This document shows, one piece after another, positions 48,929 through 59,502 of a DNA stretch of 64,000 bases. The DNA lies in assembly GCA_963693315.1 (NCBI GenBank), contig OY856187.1, forward strand, positions 390,160,248 through 390,224,247, given 5' to 3'. The first letter of the stretch is position 1; each line of letters starts with the position of its first letter. The stretch is from Diogma glabrata (Eukaryota; Arthropoda; Insecta; Diptera; Cylindrotomidae). A program made the translations under genes and the position numbers. The notes below the pieces were generated by a model. The model worked only from the letters and a program-made list of their open reading frames with translations. It had not been told where the DNA came from and made no database searches.

Positions 48929-49552
48929 TTATGTAAACGGCCGTACAAATGGGGTTAATCTCATTGATGGTAAAGAACCCATCTCAGGAATTTGTGGTTG
49001 TACTTTACGATTCTTGCAAAACTGACAATTTTTTTTTAATATATTCTTTACGGCTGCTCTTAAATGAGTTATCCAGAATCTTTGACGAACTTCATTCACC
49101 ACTGTCTCGAAACATTGATGATAACATTTTTCATGGTAATCCTTTATAATCAGAAATGTGATTCGATGTTTCGAATCTAGAATAATTGGTCGTTTCATTT
49201 CTTTACAATATTCAGGAGCAGCATCAATTCTTCCTTTCAATCTGATCAAACCATTTTCATCCAAATATGGTGATAATTTATACAGTGAACTTGATTTCTC
49301 TACGTACGCATTTCGATTAAGCGTTTGAATTTCAACACTATTTGAATCCCATTGAGCTGCTTTAAATAAGAATATTTCCGCTGACATGATTTCAACTGCT
49401 GTTAATTCACCAACAATTCGATCTTTAGATTTAATTTTAGAATTATTAATAAATCTCTTGACCCAAGAAACTGTTCGTAATAATTTTCTCCATTTTGAAT
49501 AATTATTTATGTCAGTAATCATAAAATTGATTTCAACCGTATGAACATTCAC
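48929..49552 (-). pseudogene. BEL copy 2 pol: integrase zinc-binding domain
   Basis: Contains DENGLIRLKGRI, HRITFLIIKDYHEKCYH and RQRFWITHLRAAVKNILKKNCQFC: the H..H..C..C zinc-binding fold of BEL integrases. It overlaps the RNase H frame by 4 bases through a one-base shift at about 49550. Confidence 0.88.
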
Positions 49553-50307
49553 ATTCTTAATTCCAAATCTTCCTCATTGATATCTTCCATTTTTTCTTCC
49601 AATGGCCACTCAGACTCAGGCAACTTTAAAAATCCTAGGCCTTGAAACCATCTACCTTTGTTATCAAAATCTGGAAGTTTCAGCCATTTTGTAGCATCAT
49701 CGGCCACATTCAATTTTGTAGGAAGCTTTCTCCAATCATGAGAATCTGTTGAATCTAAAATTTCACCAACACGATGTGCAACGAATTGCTTGTATTGTTT
49801 GTTTTCTCTACGAAGCCAACATAGAACATTTTGTGAATCAGTCCAATATACACTTCTGTGAAATGATATAGCATGTTTCTTTATTATAGTCTGAGTTAAA
49901 CGTACACCAAGCACCGCAGCTTGCAATTCAAGTCGTCGAATTGACATTATTTTAAGTGCTGATACTCGTGTTTTAGCACATACGAATGCTACATCTACTC
50001 CATCGGAATTTTCTACTCTTACAAATACAACTGCGGAAAATGCAGCATCGCTGGCATCTTCCATAATATGTAGCTGAATAGAAGTTGCCGTTGAAATCTT
50101 CAAAGAATCACATCTTGGTATTCGTAATTGTTCAATTTTTGATATGCATTTGAACCATAATTGCCATTTTTGATATAAATAATCTGGTAGTTTGTCATCC
50201 CAATCAATACCACATGTCCATACTTCTTTTAGTAAAATTTTCATGTATACTATAAAGTTCGCCAACATTCCCATAGGATCAAATATTGACATTAGAATTC
50301 TTAACAC
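49549..50307 (-). pseudogene. BEL copy 2 pol: RNase H region
   Basis: Begins in the RT connection (SIFDPMGMLANF) and contains EDASDAAFSAVVF, RRLELQAAVLGVRL and VYWTDSQNVLCWL, the RNase H catalytic neighbourhood. Separated from the RT by a frameshift near 50305-50320. Confidence 0.9.
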
Positions 50308-51107
50308 TTCCCTTTTTGTTGGATATCTCTATTGCCTTCCAGAATTTGAGAATCAATTTTTTGAAATTTGATCTTGAAAAAATACTCATCAGTTCTTGGT
50401 TCCCACCACATTCCTAAAACTCTCTCACTCGATTCGCAACCATCTTTAAACATATCTTTAACTTCTATACTTAATTGATCAGATTTCAAAGAATTATTGA
50501 TTTGCTCAGAATTAGTTATCCAATTTGTGATTTGGAATCCTCCTTTTTGATGTATATAAATAACATTATTTATCAACTTTAATGCAGATATTTCGTCATC
50601 TACGCTATCGAGGTAATCATCTACATAGTGACGATTAATTACGGCGTTTACTCTTTCTGGGTATTCATCGATAAATTCTTCTGCGTTACGATTTTTTATG
50701 TATTGAGCCAACGCTGGTGAACATGTGGCTCCAAATATCATTGCCTCCATAACATATACATCAGGTTCCATTGTTATGTCTCCTCCCCTCAATAAAAAAC
50801 GTTGCGCAAATAAATCTTCATTTCCAATCTTCACCTGGTGAAACATTTCTTTGATATCGGCACAGAATGCTACCCTTCTTTATCTAAATTTAAACAATAT
50901 TCCCAATAATGAAGTATATTGATCAGGATCTTTCAGCAGCATATCGTTTAAGGACGTACCATATGTCTTTGCAGCTGCATCAAATACTAAGCTCAACTTT
51001 CCCGGTTTATTATGATTAATAACACCAAAATGAGGTAAATATAATGTTTTACCATTTTCATGATTGGCTTCTACAAGAGATAATTTTCGCGCGTAACCTT
51101 TAATCAA
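50301..51107 (-). pseudogene. BEL copy 2 pol: reverse transcriptase
   Basis: 50880-51107 ([18 protein letters not shown]) and 50301-50846 (FHQVKI, FGATCSPALAQY, catalytic YVDDYLDS) are in the same frame, separated by an in-frame TAA at 50880-50882. The RT would copy genomic RNA; this stop removes the palm. Confidence 0.9.
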
Positions 51108-52054
51108 ATACTCTTTAATTTTGTTGTCATATGCCTTAAGTTAAGATAATTTTCATCTTTTATGAACTTTCTTTCAATACATTGTAAACGTCTTTCTGCC
51201 ATTTTTCTAGTTTGTGCGAAATTAATTTCATCATATTTCCACAGAAGACCTGTTTCAAACCTGTCTCCAATTCGTTTCGTTGTGTTTTCCATGATCATTT
51301 TTGCTCTGTGATCAGCTTCGGAAATTAATTCTTTTTCAGGAATTTTTACTCCAAATTCTTCTGTGGTAAAGAAACCTTTAACGAGTTGATGAATATTATC
51401 GTTGTTTGAGCTCATACAATCACACATGTGAAAAGAATGATGAATAATTACTATCTCTTTCCTCTCGGAATTACCTTTACCATAAATGACCCAATCCAAC
51501 CTTGTTTTCGTAACTGCAGGACCATTCCATTCGCCTTCTCTTATTTCCAAATGTATGCCAAGTTTCCATTGGTCAAGGCCAATCAACACTGTTGGAATTG
51601 CATCTTTCATACTCTTGATGTTTACACCTCTTAAATGTTTGTAATGTTCTTGTAATTTTACTACATCTAAAGTTTGAGAAGGTAATCCCAATTTTTTTAC
51701 TGTACGAACGTTTGACATTTAATATTTCTTATCCTAATCATCAACTCCCGATATTCCTACATCAACACAATTTGATTCTTCCGTTCTACTTTGAAAACCT
51801 GTCCATTTTAGACACAATTGTTTTGTAGGTCCCACCAAATTCAGTTCTTTGGCAACTGACTCTTCCAACTTTGTAACTGATGATCCTTCATATAAAAAAG
51901 CATATGTTTCCACTACTTTATTTAACCCATGTCCATATAATTTTACTGGAATTATAAGAAAAATTGTATCGTAGTCGTGATCTTTCCTTGTGGAGTTACA
52001 ACTAACGACGGATTCTTTAACGCTTCTGGTTTCTTCATCTTCATTCATGTGCAA
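51104..52054 (-). pseudogene. BEL copy 2 pol: aspartic protease and linker
   Basis: 51734-52054 aligns to the A17-type protease but reads FLYEGSS where the family has a catalytic Asp (copy 1: FLDSGSQ), so the active-site residue is replaced by Tyr. Two in-frame stops follow at about 51718-51735; the linker region 51104-51718 (VLIGLDQWKL, RLDWVIYGKG) then leads to the RT after another frame break near 51135. Confidence 0.85.
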
Positions 52055-52085
52055 AATTGGGTGATGTACTTTATTACATCCAAAT

Positions 52086-52292
52086 TTACCGCAAGGTTTT
52101 TTTGTCTCGACAGTAATATGCTCGATGATTCATTTTAAGATATTTTAAACATATATTTTTGGATTTAACAAACTTCCATCGATTTTCTAAACTATCATTG
52201 CAAAATTTAGAGGAATCATTGAGCCAATGATTTTGATCGCAAAATGGGCAATTAAAATTTACATTTTCTCTCTTTAACCCCTTGTGCATCAA
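52086..52292 (-). pseudogene. BEL copy 2 gag zinc-knuckle region
   Basis: Shows CPFCDQNHWLNDSSKFC and a second knuckle CLKYLKMNHRAYYC in which the usual second Cys is Tyr. A 7-base T run (52097-52103) coincides with the frameshift after it. The frame's upstream part, from 52278 on, is not gag: the TTAA element begins there. Skipping that element and one TTAA leads to the gag piece 57952-58429 in the matching frame. Confidence 0.85.
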
Positions 52293-52400
52293 TCACGAGT
52301 CTGACTCGTGGACATTTATTTTGCTTTGTGAAACAATCACGAGTCTGACTCGTAGAAATTTATTTTACTTTCCAAGACAATCGCGAGTGAGACTCGTGAT
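52291..52400. repeat. Three 45-bp subterminal repeats with palindrome ACGAGTCTGACTCGT
   Basis: ATCACGAGTCTGACTCGTG recurs at 52292, 52336 and, slightly changed, 52380. They lie within 125 bp of the left end of the TTAA element. Palindromic subterminal repeats at a transposon end are candidate transposase-binding sites; this role is inferred from position only. Confidence 0.8.
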
Positions 52401-53039
52401 AACAAAATAAATTAAATTCATGGAATCACTTGACTTCATTACAAAATTGTGATCGAACGGGTGAACCGATTTTAATGAATTTTTTTTTGTTTAAAAGGTA
52501 CATAGTGACGCCTTATGAAAATATTACTTCAACAAAAAATATTCATATTTTTAGATGATTTTTTAAAATTTTATTTGTTCAAACATGGTGATTTCAAAAA
52601 GTATCGTTTTCTTCTCTTTCATAAATATATACATAAAATGGCGGAATCAATATGGCAGCTACAGGCTTACGGCCTCACTCTGAAAGTATAGAAATTTGGC
52701 TACCAACACAAATTTAAAATATCAACAGATGTGTTGTTTACTTAGAATGTTGATAATTATAAGTAGTTTCAACTTCCGAGTGGTGTTAAATTTTTTTATT
52801 CAAAATGGCGGCTCGTAAACATAAAAATATAAAATTAAAAAAAACAAATAACAGATCTCCCGTTTTTATATTTTCTTCCATAATTTTGAATATTCATTAA
52901 CTGTTTACAAAAAACCTGGAAAATTGCACTTTTGAGATGTTTTTTGGAAATTATAGAAGCTTTGTCTATAATTTCCATAACAATCTTTCGGTATATATTA
53001 GCCGATTTTTTTTAAAAATAAATTTTCTACAAAAAATTT

Positions 53040-53235
53040 CAAAATAAATAAATAAATAAATAAATTAATTAATAAATAAATGAATAAAAATAAATAAAAA
53101 AAATAAAAATATATAAATAAATAAATAAATGAAAAAAAATAAATAAAAATAAATAAAAATAAAGAAATAAATAAAAATAAATAAAAATAAATCAAAATAT
53201 ATAAAAATAAATAAATAAATAAAAAATAAAAAAAA
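53040..53235. repeat. AAAT/AAATA low-complexity array
   Basis: About 195 bp of AAATA-type repeats with minor interruptions. A similar but longer and cleaner array is at 55105-55455 in the same orientation. Open frames across them are low-complexity. Confidence 0.9.
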
Positions 53236-53760
53236 TGAAGTGCGTAATCTTTACACGCTGTTGAAGCAAAACTTCTTTGGCCACTGCAGCAGGTATTACT
53301 AAAAATATTAAATATAAAATAAAATAGATATGTCATATTGAAATTTAGAGTTTCTTTCTAATATTCTTGATAATATAATTTGCAACAATGTGTAATAAAA
53401 AGCCATATTTACATGTTTTTCAAAGTCTTACAACGTATTACAAATTAAATTTCACGATGAATACATGTCCACTTAATTTAACAATTGGTACAACAATTGA
53501 TGCATTTTTCAAAAATTTAGCAAATTTGTCATAAACCTCTAATTTCATATTTCAATTATGTTAATAATTGAATTGACTTTGTAATACATTATGTAAATAT
53601 TACTTTTTATTACACATGCTGCAAATTATATTATCAAGAAATGCAACTCTAAATTGCAATATGACATATTTATTTTATATTTCATCTTTTTAATAATACC
53701 TGCCACAGTGGCCAAAGAAATTTATTTCAACCGCGTGCAAAGATTACACCACTCATTTTT
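53236..53760. mobile_element. Foldback MITE, ~525 bp, nested in the TTAA element
   Basis: The left arm GCGTAATCTTTACACGC, TTCTTTGGCCACTGCAGCAGG and ATATGTCATATTGAAATTTAGAG is mirrored on the right by CTCTAAATTGCAATATGACATAT, CCTGCCACAGTGGCCAAAGAA and GCGTGCAAAGATTAC. The arms are about 185 bp with a ~150-bp centre. No coding frame and no certain target duplication. Confidence 0.85.
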
Positions 53761-53834
53761 CTATTTAACAAAACAAATTTAATCAACACAAATATTTTTT
53801 CCCGCTCGGGAAAGCCTGGAATGCAAACTCTAAA

Positions 53835-54590
53835 CACCATGACCACCATGACCACCGTGACACCACCACGACCATCATGACCACCATGAACACCATGACC
53901 ACCATGACCACCATGACCACCATGACCACCATGACCACCATGACCACCATGACCACCATGACTACCATGACCACCATGACCGCCATGAACAATATGACCA
54001 TCATGACCATCGTGAACACCATGACCATGATGACCACCGTGAACACCATGACCACCATGATCACCATGACCACCATGACCACCATGACCACCATGACCAC
54101 CATGACCACCATGACCACCATGACCACTATGACCACCATGACCACCATGACCACCGTGACCACCATGACCACCCTGACCACCATGACCACCGTGACCACC
54201 ATAACCAACATGACCACCATAACCACCATTACCACCGTGACCACCGTGACCACCATTACCACCATGACCACCATAACCACCATAACCACCATGACCACCA
54301 TAACCAACATGACCACCATGAACACCATGACCACCATGATCACCGTAACCACCATGACCATCGTGACCACCATAACCACCATAGCCACCATGACCACTAT
54401 GACCACCATGACCACAATGAACACAATGACCACCATGACCACCGTGATCACCATGACCGCCATAACCACCGTGAACACCGTGATCACCATTACCACTATG
54501 ACCACCATGACCATTATTACCACCATGACTACCATGACCACCATGACCACCATGGCCACCATGACCACAATGACTACTATAACCAGCCCT
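53835..54590. repeat. 9-bp minisatellite (ATGACCACC)n, ~750 bp
   Basis: About 80 copies of ATGACCACC with scattered substitutions (ATGAACACC, GTGACCACC, ATAACCACC, ATGACCATC). Because the unit is three codons, both strands stay open for ~260 codons (Met-Thr-Thr on plus, Val-Met-Val on minus). There is no other sign of a gene. Confidence 0.95.
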
Positions 54591-55104
54591 AAAGAAGTTT
54601 TACTTCAAAAAACTAAAACTATTCAAAATATAAATTTAAAAAATTACGAAACTCAATGAAATATTACGAATATTATATTATTAGATATTTAAATCTAAGA
54701 ACGACACGTCCAACTCATATAACATTTAATACGATACTGAATAAGCGGATGAAAAATACAATACACATAATCGAATTGTCGCATACTTGTCGAACATAAT
54801 ATTCGTTTGCCTTTTCAAGTTCTAATTTCTTTTTTATTTTATTGTGTTTAAATTTCTACTTAAGTTTTTTTGGAATTGTGTGCATGTATATGTTAAAAAT
54901 TCAAAATTAGACTGTAGTATGATAGAGATGAATATATATGGTTATATATCTGTTCAAATGACTACTTCCGACATTTATATGTCGACATTTATATGTGTCA
55001 TAATTGAATTGTATCGTATATTTGCCGAATATTATATTCGTTTTTTGTAATTCCATTGCAAAATTCTTAAAACGCGCCTAAAGAAGTTTTACTAATGAAG
55101 TTTT

Positions 55105-55138
55105 AATAAATAAATAAATAAATAAATAAATAAACAAA

Positions 55139-55217
<79 letters not shown>

Positions 55218-55455
55218 GTAAATAAATGAATAAATAAATAAATAAATAAATAAATTAATAAATAAATAAATAAATAAAAATAAAAAAAAAATAGCTAAAA
55301 AAATAAAAATAAATGAAATAAATAAAAAAATAAAAATATATAAATAAATAAATAAAAATAAATAAATGAATAAAAATAAATAAAATAAATAAAAATTATT
55401 AAAATAAATAAAAATAAATAAATAAAAATAAATAAATAAAACTAAATAAATTACC
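55105..55455. repeat. AAAT tetranucleotide array, ~350 bp
   Basis: Nearly pure AAAT for the first 150 bp, then AAATAAAAAT-type mixtures. Its minus-strand open frame (Phe-Ile-Tyr-Leu) is an artefact of the repeat. Confidence 0.95.
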
Positions 55456-55749
55456 AACATTCTTCGTCCAAGAACGCATATGTTGATATTTAATATTTGT
55501 GCTGGCAATTCTAAATTTCTGTACTTTCAGAATGAGGCCGTAAGCCTATATCCGTCATATTTATTCCGCCATTTTGAATTTGGAAAAGGGCACACGACAT
55601 TGGAAACAAGAGACAATAAGCTACAATTTTTGCCCATAAACCTTCTGAAAAACCTAAATCATTCTGAAGAGCAGGGGGTCTCCGAGTTGCAAAGAATGCC
55701 TCATATATAAGCCAATCCTGAGAATTGGTGAATACCAAACAAAAAAATT

Positions 55750-57640
55750 TTTATGTACAATATGCACTTGTAATACATCAAATTAAAGCTTGAGATCTCC
55801 ACTTCAATAATCTAACAAAATAAATTAATAATTTTAAGAAATAGTACTGTCTATTGCCATATCTGTGATGCTTTATCTCAACATTTTTATATTGTCATAT
55901 TAGAATGCAAATCTTGCAACCTGTTTCTCTCAGAGTGATGCAATCTTAAACAGCCGACTTGATATTTTTAATTGGTAGGAATATCAATGGTGTGTTTTTA
56001 TCAAAAAAATTGCAAAACCTCAAGCTTCAAGGTAAATAGAATAACATTTAGAAAAACTAATTAACATGTCACAACCGTAACAAAAAGTAACCTTTCAGTT
56101 ATAATAAAACAGATTCTGTATTCAGTATTGTTTTGTAAAGTGTGTTATATAATCAAAAGTGATACTGACTACGTGTGCAACCATAATATAAACAAAAAAG
56201 TTACTTTTACAGTTATTACTATTTATAATTAGTGTTATGGCTGCGACACACATGGTGTTGCGGTTGTGACACATGGTGTTGCGGTTGTGACACAAAAGGT
56301 TCAGGTTGTGACATGTTATTATTGTTGCTAGTGTTTACACTATAAAATATAGGGTAGAAGATAGTTTCCATTATAAAGAACATTTACAGTTTTAACAATG
56401 TAAAAACATTCACTCTATATGAAAAAACTAAAAAAATTCATTTAAAAACACAAATCTAATTTTTTGCATATGGCAATGTTCTTGGGTACTGTGATTGCGT
56501 GAAAGATGGCAAAATTCGTTGGCGATGGCGTTCATAATTTAAGAAAATAAGATGGTCAGTTGTTGTATTATGTTTTTTTTTGCTAATGTTGATTTTGACA
56601 CTGATGTTGGAATAGAACAGATTAAATGCTAATGGCCAATCCCTAAAGAAGTTCGGGGAAAATTGTATTTTAAAGAAACCAAGGCTTTAAATTTAGTGCT
56701 TCCATTACATTGTAATGTATGAGTATTGTAGTTGAAATTTGATAGAATTTTTGTCAGTTAACATAATTCAAAAGGGGAAAAGCACTTACTTCGTTAAAAT
56801 GGAATATTCGTTGTAACGGGAATTCACTGTACACTTTGGTTTGTTATAAAAATAATGCCAAATCATTTGTTTTTATTTGCGTGAAAGTTTCTCACGTGTG
56901 GGTTACATAATCTCTATAACAAATGCTGAATTTCCAATTATTTTTGTACAATGTCACAACCGTAACGCACCTGTCACAACCGTAACATCTTTTTAATATT
57001 TATTTTCTAAGGGACCAAGAGAGACAAACTTATGAATTCAACTCTAAATAGTTAAATATATATCTGTTGTGACAATTAAATTTTTTAATTTTGGTATTTT
57101 CCTTAACGGAGGACAAAACGTGAAATGATCATCGAGAGAAAAAAACGTGTCACAAATTGTGTCACAACCGTAACAACAGCAAACTAGTATTTTGCAATAA
57201 GTACAATACTAAATGTCAATAAGTGAAGGTTCTATAATTGTACCTTTAGGTGAATGCTATACCCCAAAAATTGTTCAAAAGGTTTTTATAAGACAGAGTA
57301 GCTGGAATTACCTGATAAATATATACTTTGTGTCACAACCGTAACCAGGATTCGCTCATATATAGTTATTACTTAATTCAAATAAATAAGTAATCAATTC
57401 AAACACATAATTTATTTTAACACATAAAACTATATGTTTTATGTATTAAAATTTAATACCTTTAAAAGAAAAAAAAGTTCAATAAAATCCCTGCACTAGT
57501 TTTTAGTAAATCTAAATTTACAGTAAAATAAATCTTTCAAACATAAAAAAATAAAACAAAAATTTAAGATTTATTTTAAATCGCAAGGTTTGAAAACTTA
57601 AAACTAATATAAAATATAATTTTTTTTTATCAGTATAGTA
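55750..57640. other. Interior of the TTAA element with dispersed TGTCACAACCGTAAC motifs
   Basis: The 15-mer TGTCACAACCGTAAC occurs exactly at about 56068, 56952, 56972, 57160 and 57331. Shorter inverted relatives (GCGGTTGTGACA) occur at 56258, 56279 and, as CAGGTTGTGACA, 56302. No open frame of note lies here. The region is absent from the left side of the symmetrical element. Confidence 0.75.
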
Positions 57641-57943
57641 CTTTTAAAAAGCCTAACTGAAGTACCTTTCAAACAAAAAAAAGTAATTAAAATCGGCTCA
57701 CCCGTTCGAGCATAATTTAACTTTTAACTTTCATGTTTCTTAAAAAAATTCGAGCCACCCTGTAGCTTAGAACTAGTGAGAAAATAAAAAAATAAAAAAC
57801 ACGTGTTAGTTTTCTTTTATTATACTAACGATCATCAAAGTTTCAAGAAAATCGGAGCGTTTTTTTATAAGAATTATTTTCCGCACAAAATTTTTCAAAC
57901 AAATAGTTCAAAAAAACATAAATTTTTTTAAACAAATAAAACC

Positions 57944-58429
57944 TTAAGGGGTTAAAACATCTTTTGAGCTGTTGTTTTCTTCGTGGACAATTATTGTAGA
58001 ATGTCTCTTGGGATTATGTATTCCAGATGATTGTTTCTCTTTTAATATATGACTTGATGAAAACATTACATGACTAGAAGCACGAGCAAGATTCATCAAC
58101 CAACTGCTAAGTTCTTTTATTGTTCCACTATTTTTGTTAGTTGCAAATAGATATTCACCCCATTTCAGCCTATATGACATCGGAATCTTTTCTATTAAAT
58201 CTTGCAATAACTGTGGATTCAACATATGGGCCTCACAATTCATATTTTCCATCATTGCTACAAGATTTTGTATTGATGTTGCAAAAATCATAAGCGTCTC
58301 CGTATCACTCTCTAGGACATTCGACATTTGTTTAACTGTAGTAATTAATTTACAGATTACTAACTCTGATCGTCCAAATCTGAATTCAAGAGTTGATAAA
58401 ACCATATCGACATTTCTTGGTTGCAACAA
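57944..58429 (-). pseudogene. BEL copy 2 gag, C-terminal part
   Basis: Helical gag sequence (LQPRNVDMVLSTLEFRFGR, LIEKIPMSYRLKWGEYL) ending in an artificial TP-stop tail read from the TTAA element. It is joined to the upstream gag piece through a one-base frameshift near 58405-58430. Confidence 0.85.
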
Positions 58430-59454
58430 TAATGCTTGTACATCTTCATTCGCATCACATTTAAACGTTTTTGTAACCTATACATGTTTTCAGCTTGTGT
58501 AAATCCACAAGCTGCTGTTGATTCTTTAAATTGACCAATGAACATTGGCCAATCCATTGGATTCCCACTAAATATTGGAAGATCTTTTGCAAAAGATTGT
58601 CTTGCCATATACATATCCAACTTATTATGACTTGAAGCTGTTGATTGAATTTTAATTCTTGGTGTACCATAACGTGGTACAGGGTCAAAAGGAGGTCTAC
58701 TAAACTTTTGATTTTCGGTTTCAGCAATAAAATCTTCTTCGGTATAGCAGTCTTCATTATAATTCTTAAAATTATTCTCATCATAATTTCGAGTATTCCA
58801 GTCCATTTTATTGTTGTTGAACTTTTTGCTATCATGAAATCTGACACCTTTAGCTGTATCATTACCGCGATTCGTGACCTAATCACTTGTTCTGCTATAT
58901 TTGACGGCTGTCAAATAGGACTTTTCACTTTGATTGTCATTTTCAAAATTATTTGTTGCAATCTGTAACTGCATTTCTTCTTTTAATAAATTTTCTTCTA
59001 TTTCTAATTTCTTTATTTGTATATCGGCTAGCCTTTTCGCATAATCCTTTTCTATTTGTATATTTCTCGCATCTAGTAACCTTGAATCGGTTTTACTTCT
59101 GCCACAAATGCTTCTTTCCTTGCTTTTAGTTGAGACAAATTCTTGAACACTGTTTTCTTTATTTGAAATAGACATATTTACGCTTCCGATGTCTTGAAAT
59201 ACATTTTTTTCTTGACTGTGTGAGACAAATTCTTCAATACTGTATGCTTTATTTGATATGGACATATTTTCACTATCGTTCTCTTGCATTTCTGTCCCTG
59301 TTATGTGATCAAATACACAATTATCATTAGCTGGTAATGTTACCAAATTTTTCGAATGTTGCGGAAGTTGGATTTGTTTAATTCGTTCACTTCTTCTTAA
59401 GCTTCGATTGGCATTAAGTACATTATTTACCTCCATTGATATGGATTTTTTCAT
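58360..59454 (-). pseudogene. BEL copy 2 gag, N-terminal part
   Basis: 59454 is the first ATG after the LTR. The first 191 codons include a charged helical, probably coiled-coil stretch (IQIEKDYAKRLADIQIKKL). An in-frame TAG at 58879-58881 interrupts; the same frame continues through LPIFSGNPMDWPMFIGQF, the DUF1759-like capsid signature that parallels copy 1 (FSGDYTEWQSF). The lesion therefore truncates gag before the capsid-like domain. Confidence 0.87.
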
Positions 59455-59480
59455 GAACTTCTATTTCTCAAGGACTAGCC

Positions 59481-59499
59481 GACCCGGCTCGAAGGACCA
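59481..59499 (-). other. Primer-binding site of BEL copy 2
   Basis: TGGTCCTTCGAGCCGGGTC follows the upstream LTR on the minus strand after three bases. Its complement ends in GGCTCGAAGGACCA, i.e. a tRNA-like 3' end with CCA, as needed to prime minus-strand cDNA. The specific tRNA was not assigned. Confidence 0.75.
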
Positions 59500-59502
59500 A
59501 AA

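Larger units (their letters stand above)
52278..57951. mobile_element. piggyBac-like (TTAA) non-autonomous element, 5.67 kb, in BEL gag
   Basis: TTAA stands at both borders (52274-52277 and 57952-57955) and the element starts CCCCTT and ends AAGGGG, the short CCC-type inverted ends of piggyBac elements. Subterminal inverted repeats support it: 52451-52501 (CGAACGGGTGAACCG, TTTGTTTAAAAGGTAC) against 57645-57715. A deeper pair (GGCTTACGGCCTCACTCTG at 52661 against CAGAATGAGGCCGTAAGCC at 55530) continues the symmetry. No transposase frame was found; the interior holds tandem arrays, a foldback and repeated TGTCACAACCGTAAC motifs. Gag frame is preserved on either side of the TTAA, showing precise insertion. 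Confidence 0.88.

Noticed and set aside
53783..54659. Two ~260-codon open frames (Met-Thr-Thr and Val-Met-Val) on opposite strands
   Set aside because: Both are frames of the same 9-bp minisatellite.
55092..55508. 138-codon Phe/Ile/Tyr/Leu-rich frame resembling a membrane protein
   Set aside because: It is the reverse strand of the AAAT array.
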